Assembly: GCA_016713235.1 (NCBI GenBank)
Contig: JADJPN010000001.1
Span: 124,001-188,000 of the forward strand
DNA from: Hyphomicrobiales bacterium
GTDB lineage: Bacteria > Pseudomonadota > Alphaproteobacteria > Rhizobiales > Xanthobacteraceae
Reading direction: 5' to 3'
DNA: 64,000 bases
Below are positions 1-8,847 of this stretch, in pieces. The notes below the pieces were generated by a model that searched no databases, was not told where the DNA came from, and worked only from the letters and a program-made list of their open reading frames with translations. Positions within the stretch are counted from its first letter, which is position 1; each line of letters begins with the position of its first letter. The translations under genes were made by a program, and so were the position numbers.

Positions 1-526
1 GCAGGCTCGCGATTTCATCGGGATTGGTGAGCGAGCGCCTGTAGGCCGCGAGAATGCTCGCGCGAATGCGGTCGATTGCTTCCTGGTCGAAGCGCGGCGC
101 GGTCAACGACAGGCGCAGAAGCTCGAAGGCTTCCTCCCGGTGCTCGCTCAATACCCGCACCGAGCCGCGGAAGGTATCGCGATCGGTGTTATAGCTCAGC
201 GAAATTGCGCGGCGCTCGAGGCGCTCCTGAAAGGTCCTGGCATCAAGCTCGCCGGCACCTTCGTCGAGCATCGCGGCGGTCATATAAGCGAGGCCTGCGC
301 GATCCGCGGGATCCTGCGAGGCGCCGCCGTCGAAGGCAAAATTCAAAGAGAGGATCGGCAGCGTGTCGTCGCGCACGAACCACACTTCGATGCCTGCTGG
401 CGTCTTCAGACGTTCGATTTTTCCGACCTGGGCGTCGGCGGCGTTCGACGCCGAAAACAAGGCCAGAGCCATCACAATCCCCTTCAAGAAATTTCTGCTC
501 ATGCCCGCACGCAGAAAATGCTTCAC
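1..526 (-). CDS. M16 family zinc peptidase-like protein, secreted (C-terminal part outside window)
   Basis: This is the N-terminal part, about 175 residues, of a second M16-family (pitrilysin/processing peptidase-like) protein, and it runs off the left edge. The start is probably GTG at 526, which overlaps the stop of the upstream M16 gene as GTGA and has a GGAGAAG ribosome site about five bases upstream. An ATG at 502 is the alternative but has no such site. A hydrophobic leader ending near SNAADA suggests export. The visible part reads as an M16 N-terminal lobe with no HxxEH motif. In paired M16 genes one partner is often catalytically inactive, and this one probably fills that role beside its zinc-bearing neighbour. 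Family call is firm; the substrate is unknown. Confidence 0.85.
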   Translation of the reverse strand, partial: MKHFLRAGMSRNFLKGIVMALALFSASNAADAQVGKIERLKTPAGIEVWFVRDDTLPILSLNFAFDGGASQDPADRAGLAYMTAAMLDEGAGELDARTFQERLERRAISLSYNTDRDTFRGSVRVLSEHREEAFELLRLSLTAPRFDQEAIDRIRASILAAYRRSLTNPDEIASL

Positions 527-1883
527 GTGCGCTTCTCCGGTGCGGTCTGTTGCGGGCGAACGAGATGGCCGGTCACTGCACGGCGCAGATCGAGCCAGTT
601 CTTTGCAACGGCCTGCACCTGCGCGGGCGTGACGGAACGCACTTTCGCCGGCCATTCCTTGACGAAGGCCGCGGACATTCCGGTCGTCAGCGCCGCGCCG
701 TAAATGCGGGCGAGCGTGGTCTGGTTATCCTGCGAGAAGATCGTGGAGGCGATGATGCGCGTTTTCACGCGGTCGACTTCCTCGGCCTCGACGCCATTCT
801 TCGCGACATGTTCGATGACTTCGTCGAGCGCGGCTTCCAATGCCTCGAGCGTGGTGCCTGGACGCGGCGAGGCATAAACGCCAAAGCGCGTCGCATCCAG
901 CGCCGTGCCCTGGTACCAGGAGCCTGCATTCGCAGCGATACCTTTTTCAACGACGAGCGTGCGGTAAAGCCGGCTCGTTTGTCCGCCGCCGAGAATCTGC
1001 GCGAGAATTTCGAGCGCTTCGGCTTCACCGCCGGTCGCGGTGCGGTAAGACGGCACGAGGTAATAGCGCGAGATCGAAGGCTGCTGGACGCGCTGATCGG
1101 CGAGCGTCATGCGGCGGTGTGCGCGCGGCTCCGGTTCGACCGGACGCACGCGGGGCGCCACTTCGGCAACGCGCGGCACCTTGCCGTAGGTTTTTTCGGC
1201 GAGCACGCGCGCTTCCTGCTCGTCGAGGTCACCCGCGAGAACCAGCACCGCGTTGTTCGGCGTGTAGAAGCGCTTGTAAAAATCGAGCGCCGACTCGCGA
1301 TTGAGCTGACGGATTTCATGCATCCAGCCGATGATCGGCCGGCCGTAAGGATGATTGACATAGAGTGCCGCGGTCAGCGCCTCGGCAAGCTGCGCGCCGG
1401 GATCGTTGTCGGTGCGGGTGCGGCGCTCTTCGAGCACGACATCCCGCTCGGGCAGCACAACGTCATCGGTCAGGCGCAGCCCGGTCATGCGGTCGGCCTC
1501 GAAGGTCATCACCTGTTCGAGGTTTTCCTTGGTCACGCGCTGAAAGTAAGCGGTGTAATCCTGCGAGGTGAACGCGTTCTCCTGACCGCCGATGGTCGCG
1601 ACCACCTTGGAGAATTTTCCGGCCGGATTATTCTCGGTGCCCTTGAACATCAGGTGCTCGAGGAAATGCGCGAGGCCGGATTTGCCCGGCGTCTCGTCCG
1701 CCGAACCGATGCGATACCAGATCATGTGGGTAACGACCGGCGTGCGGCGATCCGGGATCACCACGACTTCGAGGCCATTGGCGAGTTTGAACTCAGTCAC
1801 CTGCATACCTTGGGGCTGCGTCTTGGCAGAGCGGGCAACAGAACAGCCGCCGAACCGGCGGCCGCGCAAACAGCAATCGTCAT
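523..1883 (-). CDS. M16 family zinc metallopeptidase, signal peptide in a shifted frame
   Basis: This is a pitrilysin-like zinc peptidase of about 453 residues. The inverted zinc motif HFLEH lies near residue 80, followed by FKGT, as in active M16 proteins. The main frame alone begins at 1869 with an Arg-rich, non-hydrophobic stretch. Starting instead at ATG 1883 gives a typical leader (MTIAVCAAAGSAAVLLPAL) in another frame, and adding one G near 1825 joins it as PALA-KTQPQG, a plausible cleavage site. I therefore infer a one-base deletion at CTGCC. It lies upstream of, and is translationally coupled to, the second M16 gene. It probably acts on peptides in the periplasm or at the membrane. 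Confidence 0.85.
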
Positions 1884-1968
1884 GATAATTCTTCGCACCT
1901 TCTGGGCTACTCCTTCAGCTCCGGCGGGCGTTACCAGCCGTGCTTCACGAAGGCTGTGACGCACGCGA

Positions 1969-2805
1969 TCAGCGGGTCGGAATCGGACCCGAATAGTCCG
2001 GCATATTGGGATGCACGAGCCTTGTGTCGTCGCGGCCCTTCTTGTCCTTGCCGACAACGCCATACGGCGCGTTCGCGGAAGGCGTCTGATAGCCGGCCGG
2101 CGGCTGCGTCAAAGTCTGGCGCTCGGGCTCGCCGGTAAATTCCACCGGCTTCTCTTTCTCTCGCCCGATCATCGGAAGCATTTTTGCGATGCTGGGCACG
2201 GCGAGTTGCTGAACCGTCGACTGCGCTTCGTTGGTAGTGTCGTTGGTATCGCCGCGGCCCTTTTTGGGGTTGCCCCTCACGCTGCTCAATTCAGTCGGTG
2301 TAAGCACGCGTCCGCTGTAGCTCGGGTCTTCCTCGGCGCGCGAGAACATGCGCTTGGTATTCTTCTTTCGCTTCTGCGCAGCTTTTACTTCCGGATCGAC
2401 CGGGAAGTCGGGATTGCGCATGCGAACACTGTTCGGATCAACCGGCGGCGGCAACGTCAGCGCCTGCCGGGGCGGACGCTGGTCCTGCGGCTGCGCGCCC
2501 TGCAAGTCCTGCGTGGGCTGACTGTTGAAGTCCCATGGATTCTGCTGCGCGGCGTTCGGGGTCGGCGCGGGCGCAACCGGCTGCACATAAGGCGAGATCG
2601 GCGGCACCACGAGCGGCGGACGCTCCGAATAGTCGATGTGCGGTCCGGGCAATTGCAGAAGACCGACCGAGCCCAGGAGCCTGCTCATGAAGTTCGGCTC
2701 GTTGTCGTCATCATCCTCGGCGAAGGACGGCTGCATCGCGCCAAAGATCGTCGCCATCGCGAACGCGAAGACGGCAAGCATCGACAGAAAACGGCGTTGC
2801 GACAT
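1969..2805 (-). CDS. Secreted proline-rich hypothetical protein
   Basis: A 278-residue protein that I do not recognise as a named family. It has an N-terminal signal peptide (basic MSQRR, hydrophobic core, AFA/SFA cleavage region near residue 29), then an acidic DDDDNE patch. The rest is low-complexity and rich in Pro, Gln and Asn, with charged KKG/KKGR patches in the C-terminal half. No membrane segment follows the leader, so it is probably periplasmic or envelope-associated. It sits between lspA and the M16 pair on the same strand, about 40 bases downstream of lspA, so it may be cotranscribed. Function unknown. Confidence 0.75.
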   Translation of the reverse strand: MSQRRFLSMLAVFAFAMATIFGAMQPSFAEDDDDNEPNFMSRLLGSVGLLQLPGPHIDYSERPPLVVPPISPYVQPVAPAPTPNAAQQNPWDFNSQPTQDLQGAQPQDQRPPRQALTLPPPVDPNSVRMRNPDFPVDPEVKAAQKRKKNTKRMFSRAEEDPSYSGRVLTPTELSSVRGNPKKGRGDTNDTTNEAQSTVQQLAVPSIAKMLPMIGREKEKPVEFTGEPERQTLTQPPAGYQTPSANAPYGVVGKDKKGRDDTRLVHPNMPDYSGPIPTR

Positions 2806-2847
2806 ACGAGCCTCGGTACTTACACCAGGGACGAGCTTTTCAGCAGG

Positions 2848-3468
2848 TCAATTCCCGCCCTTTGGCGGCGATTTCAAGGCGTTAGGCCGGAGCGCATCGT
2901 ACAGGAGGCCGAGAACCCCAGCAACGATGGCCGCGTCGGCGAGGTTAAAGACGTACCAGCGGAACCCGAAGGCGTGGAGGGCCACAAAGTCGACGACTGC
3001 CCCCTGAATCGCCCGATCAAGGGCATTCCCCAGCGCCCCTCCAATCAAAAGGCCCAGCGCAGCGGCTACGAGTGGTGAGACCGCCCGCCGCAGCCAGAAA
3101 AAGAAGAGAATCGAGGCCGCGATTTTGATCGAGAACAGAACCCAGCGGCCGAACTCCCCGTCCTGTGGAAAAAGCCCGTAGGAAATGCCCCGGTTCATCG
3201 CGAGCACGAAGTCCGCGAAAGGCGCGACATAAATCTTGTCGCGCGCGGCAAGATCGAGACCATAAAGCACCGCATATTTCGTGATCTGGTCGAGGGCGAA
3301 GGTCGCGGCGGCGATGATGAGACCGAAGCCGAAGTAAGGGCCGCTGTCCGGGAGCCGCAAGGCGAGCGCGGGCTGCGAAGCCGCAGGCACCGGCGAGCGC
3401 GGAGCGCGCGTCTTCTTAGCGGTCTTCTTCGCGACGCGCTTCTTACTCGGCTGCTTTGCGCGCGGCAT
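2848..3468 (-). CDS. lspA: Lipoprotein signal peptidase (signal peptidase II) with basic N-terminal extension
   Basis: LspA is the inner-membrane aspartyl protease that removes the signal peptide of diacylglyceryl-modified prolipoproteins. The conserved blocks are visible: DQITKY (D60), NRGISYG (N92), GNALDR (catalytic D151) and FNLAD (catalytic D178), with four hydrophobic segments. At 206 residues it is longer than the usual 160-170 because the first 40 residues form a Lys/Arg/Ala-rich tail (KKRVAKKTAKKTRAPR) before the first membrane helix. With the ATG at 3468 it overlaps the end of ileS by 26 bases. A later start would remove the tail, but the only early candidate is a GTG near residue 27. 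ileS-lspA is a common proteobacterial operon. Confidence 0.95.
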   Translation of the reverse strand: MPRAKQPSKKRVAKKTAKKTRAPRSPVPAASQPALALRLPDSGPYFGFGLIIAAATFALDQITKYAVLYGLDLAARDKIYVAPFADFVLAMNRGISYGLFPQDGEFGRWVLFSIKIAASILFFFWLRRAVSPLVAAALGLLIGGALGNALDRAIQGAVVDFVALHAFGFRWYVFNLADAAIVAGVLGLLYDALRPNALKSPPKGGN

Positions 3469-6370
3469 AATATTCGCGAAGCGCGTTGGCGTCGCGCGGG
3501 GTTACGTCCGGATATTCCTTATCAGTGCCGACGAGCGGGGAAATTTTCCAAGAACGCGCGCACTTGGTGCCTTCGGCGCGTTCCGGCACAACCGCGACGC
3601 CCGGCACTTCCGGCATCCGGAAAGCATCTTTCGTCCCCTCGCCGCTTCCGATCTTCGTATCCGAAGTAATGCAGACCTCTGCCATATCGATGCCGCTCAC
3701 GGCGTCGAGCAGCTCTTTGTCGGCGATAAAAATGTGCGGCGCGGCTTCGAGCGAAGAGCCGATGCGTTTCTGCGCGCGCTCGATTTCCAGCGCACCCGTT
3801 ACCGCGCGGCGAACGATGCGGATTTTCTTCCACTTCTCCGAGAGCGCTTCGTTACGCCAGGCCGCCGGCACTTCCGGGAACGTCTCGTTGTGTACCGAGC
3901 CGTTTGTGCTCGGGTAGCGCGAGAGCCACACTTCTTCGGCCGTGAAGCACAGGATCGGCGCGATCCAAGTCGTGAGACATTGAAACGTATGATCGAGCAC
4001 GGTGAGGCAGCTCTTGCGCGAAACGGAAGAGATCGGATCGCAATAAAGCGTGTCCTTGCGGATGTCGAAATAGAACGCCGAGAGATCGACCGTCATGAAC
4101 TGCACGAGCAGTGCAAACACGCGCTTGTAATCGAACTCCGCGTAGGCTTTGCGCACGGCGGCGTCCATCTCGAACAGCCGGTGCAGCATGAAACGCTCAA
4201 GCTCCGGCATCTTTTCGGCCGCTACGCGATCCTTCTCCGTAAAAGGAGCGAGCGAGCCGAGAATCCAGCGCAGCGTGTTCCTGAGCTTGCGGTAGATTTC
4301 GATGTCCGTTTTGATGACTTCCGGACTCAACGTGATGTCATTCGAATAATCCGACGATGCAACCCAAAGACGCAGAATATCCGCGCCTGAATTCTTGATG
4401 ACATCTTCGGGCGCAACGCCGTTCTTCGACGACTTCGACATCTTGTTTCCCTGGTCGTCCAGGATGAAACCGTGCGTGAGCACGACGTCGTAAGGCGGGC
4501 GGCCACGCGTGCCGCAGGATTCCAGCAGCGAAGAATGAAACCAGCCGCGATGCTGGTCCGAGCCTTCGAGATACATCACCGTATCTTTGCCGCCGTCGCG
4601 TTTGCGCTTGATGCCGGCGAGCGAGGGGAAGTGCTTCGGGTCTTCCAGCGTGAAGGCGTGCGTGCAGCCCGAATCGAACCAGACATCGAGAATGTCGTTC
4701 ACCTTCTCGAATTTCGCGGGGTCGAACTCAGGCTTCAGGAAACGCGCGCCGTCCTTGTCGGCAAACCACGCATCCGCCCCCTCTTTCTGGAAGGCTTCGG
4801 TGATGCGCTTGTTGACGCGCTCGTCGTTCAGCGTTTCGCCGGTGTCCTTGTTCACGAATACCGTGATCGGCACGCCCCAGGCGCGCTGGCGCGAGATCAC
4901 CCAATCCGGGCGGTTCTCGATCATGCCGTTGATGCGGTTCTCGCCCGCGGCCGGCACCCACTTCACATCCTTGATGCCTTGCATCGCGAGGCCACGCAGC
5001 GTCGCATTGAACGTCGGGATTTTCTTGTCCATCGCGATGAACCACTGCGGGGTGTTGCGATAGATTACCGGCTTCTTCGAGCGCCACGAATGCGGATACT
5101 GGTGCTTCAGACGGCCGCGCGCGATCAGCGCGTTCGCTTCGATAAGCGCCTTGATCACGGCATCGTTGGCGTCGCCTTTGTTGCCCTTATCGTCGATGAC
5201 GCGTTTGCCTTCGAAGCCTGGTGCTTCTTTTGTCAGCGCGCCGTCGGGACCGACGGTGAAAGGAATATGCGTGTCGATACCGCGCTCGGCGAGCATTTTT
5301 CCGCTCGCCATCCAGATCTCGAAGTCTTCGCGGCCGTGACCAGGCGCCGTGTGCACGAAGCCGGTGCCGTCCTCGTCGGTGACATGGTCGCCGTCGAGCA
5401 GCGGGACGTCGAAATCATAGCCTTTGCCGCGCAAGGGATGCGCGAGCGACTTGATCGATTTCAGGTCGGCATCGCCAAGACGCTTGAAGCTCTCGACGCG
5501 CGCTGACTTCATCACTGCTTCGGCGAGCTTGTCGGCGAGGATCAGTCTGTCGCCCGTCTTCGCCCAATTCTCGGGGGCCGCGGCGGTGACTTCATAAATT
5601 CCGTAGTTGATGCGCGACGAATAGCTCACGGCGCGGTTGCCCGGAATGGTCCACGGAGTCGTCGTCCAGATCACGACGCTCTCGCCAGTCGCCGTTGGAA
5701 ACTTCACCCAGATCGTGTCCGACGTGAATTCCTCGTACTCGACTTCCGCTTCCGCGAGCGCGGTCTTCTCAACCACCGACCACATCACCGGCTTCGAGCC
5801 GCGATAGAGCGTGCCGTTCGCCGCGAACTTCATGAGTTCATGCGCGATCGTCGCTTCCGCTTCGAAGCTCATCGTGGTGTAGGGATTCTTCCAGTCGCCT
5901 TCGATGCCGAGGCGCTTGAACTCCTCGCGCTGCACGTCGATCCAGTGCTGCGCGAAATCGCGGCACTGCTTGCGGAATTCGTTGATCTCGACCTGATCCT
6001 TGTCCTGTCCCTTGGCGCGGTACTGCTCCTCGATCTTCCATTCGATCGGCAGACCGTGGCAGTCCCAGCCCGGCACGTAGTTGGAGTCATAGCCGAGCAT
6101 CTGATGCGTGCGCGTCACCAGATCTTTCAGAATCTTATTGAGTGCGTGGCCGATATGGATGTTGCCGTTCGCATAAGGCGGGCCGTCGTGGAGGATGAAC
6201 TTCTCGCGCCCCTTGGACTTGGCGCGCATCAGCCCATAGAGATCGATCTTCTGCCAGCGTGCCAAAATCTCCGGCTCCTTTTGGGGCAAGCCGGCGCGCA
6301 TCGGAAAATCGGTCTGGGGCAGGAACAGCGTCTCCGAATAATCGGGGCCGTCCTTCTTTTCTTTGGCCAT
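3443..6370 (-). CDS. ileS: Isoleucyl-tRNA synthetase
   Basis: A class Ia aminoacyl-tRNA synthetase of 975 residues that charges tRNA-Ile in the cytoplasm. The HIGH signature occurs as HIGHALN at residues 72-78 and KMSKS as NKMSKSSKN near residue 640. The CP1 editing domain, including the TWTTTPWTIPGNRA-type segment, lies between them. The C-terminal tail has few cysteines (CARSW), so the usual zinc finger appears reduced. The frame is intact throughout. It lies between ribF upstream and lspA downstream on the same strand, a widespread gene order. Confidence 0.98.
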   Translation of the reverse strand: MAKEKKDGPDYSETLFLPQTDFPMRAGLPQKEPEILARWQKIDLYGLMRAKSKGREKFILHDGPPYANGNIHIGHALNKILKDLVTRTHQMLGYDSNYVPGWDCHGLPIEWKIEEQYRAKGQDKDQVEINEFRKQCRDFAQHWIDVQREEFKRLGIEGDWKNPYTTMSFEAEATIAHELMKFAANGTLYRGSKPVMWSVVEKTALAEAEVEYEEFTSDTIWVKFPTATGESVVIWTTTPWTIPGNRAVSYSSRINYGIYEVTAAAPENWAKTGDRLILADKLAEAVMKSARVESFKRLGDADLKSIKSLAHPLRGKGYDFDVPLLDGDHVTDEDGTGFVHTAPGHGREDFEIWMASGKMLAERGIDTHIPFTVGPDGALTKEAPGFEGKRVIDDKGNKGDANDAVIKALIEANALIARGRLKHQYPHSWRSKKPVIYRNTPQWFIAMDKKIPTFNATLRGLAMQGIKDVKWVPAAGENRINGMIENRPDWVISRQRAWGVPITVFVNKDTGETLNDERVNKRITEAFQKEGADAWFADKDGARFLKPEFDPAKFEKVNDILDVWFDSGCTHAFTLEDPKHFPSLAGIKRKRDGGKDTVMYLEGSDQHRGWFHSSLLESCGTRGRPPYDVVLTHGFILDDQGNKMSKSSKNGVAPEDVIKNSGADILRLWVASSDYSNDITLSPEVIKTDIEIYRKLRNTLRWILGSLAPFTEKDRVAAEKMPELERFMLHRLFEMDAAVRKAYAEFDYKRVFALLVQFMTVDLSAFYFDIRKDTLYCDPISSVSRKSCLTVLDHTFQCLTTWIAPILCFTAEEVWLSRYPSTNGSVHNETFPEVPAAWRNEALSEKWKKIRIVRRAVTGALEIERAQKRIGSSLEAAPHIFIADKELLDAVSGIDMAEVCITSDTKIGSGEGTKDAFRMPEVPGVAVVPERAEGTKCARSWKISPLVGTDKEYPDVTPRDANALREYYAARKAAE

Positions 6371-6416
6371 GGCGGTAGGGGTCTCTAGGAATGTGGCCGC
6401 CTTCTAGCAGCCGGAC

Positions 6417-7382
6417 TCAGGCCTTTCCAGCCTGCTTCAGAAGCGCCCGCGCCTGCTCGCTGTCGCGGTTCATCTGCGTAATCAGGGCCTGTAGGCTCTC
6501 GAACTTCGCCTCCTCGCGGATGAAGCCTTCGAACTCGACCGTCATCTCCTGCCCGTAGAGGTCGCCGGCGAAGTCGAACAGGAAGGTTTCGAGCAGCGGC
6601 GCGCCGTTATCGAATTGCGGCCGGCGGCCATAGCTCGCCACGGCGTCATAGCTCTTGCCATCGACGTGCGCGCGGACGGCGTAGATCGCATGCTTCAATT
6701 TGCAGGACGGGTCGAGGCGGACGTTCGCGGTCGGGAACCCCAGCTCGCGCCCGCGCTTCTCGCCGTGGACCACCTCGCCCGCGGCAAACCACGAATGGCC
6801 GAGGAGTTCGTTCGCCCGCGCGATGTCGCCCACCTCGAGCGCATCGCGGATTTTTCCGGATGACACAGGAACGCCACCGTCGTTCAGCGGCGCCACGATC
6901 TCGACAGCAAAGCCATGGCGCTTGCCGGCATCGACGAGGAATTCCGGCGTGCCCTGCCGCTGCTTGCCGAAATGAAAGTCGTGACCGACCGCGACACCCG
7001 CGATGCCGAGCCAACCTTTGAGAACCTTCGAGACAAACTCCTCCGCCGTCAGCGACGCAAGCTCGCGGTTGAACTGCATCACCACCGCGCCGTCGACGAG
7101 GTTGTCAGCGAGCAAACACAGCTTTGCGCGCTCAGGCGTGATGCGAAACACCAGCGCGTCGGGCTTAAAGAAATTTCGCGGGTGCGGCTCGAACGTAAGG
7201 GCGAGCGTCGCCGCGCTGTTCTTCTTTGCGAGTGTGCGCGCAGCATCGAGCACGGCGCGGTGTCCGCGATGCACGCCGTCGAAGTTTCCGACCGCGACAA
7301 AGCTGCGCTTCAGCCGCGCCGGCACGTCAGCGCCGTCGCGTAGCACGGGAAAAGCCGCAGGCAGTTTTGGCGGGATATTCAT
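6417..7382 (-). CDS. ribF: Bifunctional riboflavin kinase / FAD synthetase
   Basis: RibF phosphorylates riboflavin to FMN and adenylates FMN to FAD. The N-terminal FAD-synthetase nucleotidyltransferase half shows VGNFDGVHRGH, a HxGH-type nucleotide motif. A riboflavin-kinase barrel follows with the HGEKRGRELGFPTANV signature near the middle of the chain. I chose ATG 7382 (MNIPPK), giving 321 residues, which fits the family. Extending to 7424 only adds residues overlapping the MBOAT gene. The start lies one base beyond the stop of the upstream MBOAT gene. Nearby ileS and lspA make this a housekeeping block. Confidence 0.96.
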   Translation of the reverse strand: MNIPPKLPAAFPVLRDGADVPARLKRSFVAVGNFDGVHRGHRAVLDAARTLAKKNSAATLALTFEPHPRNFFKPDALVFRITPERAKLCLLADNLVDGAVVMQFNRELASLTAEEFVSKVLKGWLGIAGVAVGHDFHFGKQRQGTPEFLVDAGKRHGFAVEIVAPLNDGGVPVSSGKIRDALEVGDIARANELLGHSWFAAGEVVHGEKRGRELGFPTANVRLDPSCKLKHAIYAVRAHVDGKSYDAVASYGRRPQFDNGAPLLETFLFDFAGDLYGQEMTVEFEGFIREEAKFESLQALITQMNRDSEQARALLKQAGKA

Positions 7383-7383
7383 C

Positions 7384-8847
7384 TCAGAACTGGAAATAAA
7401 TGAAAGGCGGCGCATGGCCAACATGATGCAGCGCCGCTGTCAACACCAGTAATCCTGCCGAGACGCCCCACGCCGCGCCGCGCGCGAAGGCTACGCGCTC
7501 GAACTGCGGAATCGCCTCAGGCAGCGGCTTGGCGCGCGACAGCGCCACTGCCAATGCCGTAGCGATCGCATAGCCGGTCAACAGCGTCCAGACCGGCACA
7601 TCCGCCGAACCTCCAACGAACAATTTGTCCGCGTCGAATTCGTATAATTTGCGGATGCAGTTGCCGATGTCGGCGAGCGACGTCAGCCGGAAGAATATCC
7701 ACGCGAAGCAGACTGCGTGGAACGTCAGCACGATCGAAACTGTTGTCCAGATCGCGGCGGAAACGCCTTTCAATCTGGCGAGCGAGGCACTAAGCAAGGT
7801 CTTTGCCCAAAGATAATTGATGCAGAGGAAGAGGCCGTGCAACCCGCCCCAGATCATGAAGGACCAGCTTGCACCGTGCCAGAGGCCGCCGAGCAGCATG
7901 GTGACCATGAGCGCGGTCAGCGTTCGCAAGGCGCCAAACTTGCTGCCGCCAAGGGGAATATAAAGATAGTCGCGCAGGAAGCGCGATAGCGTCATATGCC
8001 AGCGGCGCCAGAAATCTTGCACTGAGCTTGCGAGATAGGGCCAGTTGAAATTGTCCGGCCAACGGAAGCCAAACCAGAGGCCGAGTCCACGCGCGATATC
8101 GGTGTAACCGGAAAAATCGAAATAGATTTGCAGCGCGTAGAGATAAACATAAGGCAGCGACCAAACGCCGGCAGTAGCCGCACCTGAAACGTCCGCGAAG
8201 AACGGATCGATCGCGATCGCAATCGAATCCGCGAGCACGAGTTTCTTGAACAGGCCACGCGCAATCAGGAACGTACCTTCGAGCGGCGCTTCGGGACGCG
8301 ACGGCAATTCGCCGGGGTTCAAATGCGTCAGAAATTCCTTCGCGCGCAAAATCGGTCCCGCCACCAAATGCGGGAAGAAGGTCGTGAACAGGCTGAAGCG
8401 GACAAGGTTTGGTTCCGCTTTCACGACGCCGCGATAAACATCGACCATGTAGGCGATGCCGGAAAATCCGTAGAACGAGATTCCCATCGGGATGAACCAG
8501 CCGTCGATGGCCTCGGTGCCCGGAACTTTCCACCCGGTCAGCGAATTAATCGTGACAATCAGCAGTGGCGTGTATTTCCACGCCGCCAGCACGCCGAGAT
8601 TGAATGTGAGGCCTGCGAGAAGCGCGAGCTTCTTGTGCCGGGTGCGTTCGATAGCCAGCGCTGCCGCCCAGTCGGCAATGCAGTAAGCCCCGATCAGAAG
8701 CACCAGCCACCAGCGATGAAAGCCGTAGAACAGAAGGCTCATCGCGAGCATGCCCGGGATCTTCAACTCATAACGGCCGCGCGTGAAATGCCAGAGCAGC
8801 GCAAAGACGAGCAGGAAATAGATAAACTCGCGATCGACGAAACTCAT
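7384..8847 (-). CDS. MBOAT family O-acyltransferase (AlgI-like)
   Basis: A 487-residue polytopic membrane protein of the MBOAT superfamily, resembling AlgI/PatA/DltB, which move acyl groups across the inner membrane for O-acylation of an extracellular polymer. The hallmark block GGLWHGASW carries the conserved histidine near residue 324. The motif YFDFSGYTDIARG and the FWRRWHMTLS segment are also typical. It overlaps by four bases (ATGA) with the upstream SGNH-like gene, so the two are translationally coupled, a standard acyltransferase/partner arrangement. No alginate, cellulose or teichoic acid genes lie nearby, so the acceptor polymer is unknown. Confidence 0.93.
   Translation of the reverse strand: MSFVDREFIYFLLVFALLWHFTRGRYELKIPGMLAMSLLFYGFHRWWLVLLIGAYCIADWAAALAIERTRHKKLALLAGLTFNLGVLAAWKYTPLLIVTINSLTGWKVPGTEAIDGWFIPMGISFYGFSGIAYMVDVYRGVVKAEPNLVRFSLFTTFFPHLVAGPILRAKEFLTHLNPGELPSRPEAPLEGTFLIARGLFKKLVLADSIAIAIDPFFADVSGAATAGVWSLPYVYLYALQIYFDFSGYTDIARGLGLWFGFRWPDNFNWPYLASSVQDFWRRWHMTLSRFLRDYLYIPLGGSKFGALRTLTALMVTMLLGGLWHGASWSFMIWGGLHGLFLCINYLWAKTLLSASLARLKGVSAAIWTTVSIVLTFHAVCFAWIFFRLTSLADIGNCIRKLYEFDADKLFVGGSADVPVWTLLTGYAIATALAVALSRAKPLPEAIPQFERVAFARGAAWGVSAGLLVLTAALHHVGHAPPFIYFQF

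Noticed and set aside
76..1959. A 627-codon open frame antisense to the M16 genes
   Set aside because: Arg-rich composition without domains; it mirrors the codon bias of the real genes on the minus strand.
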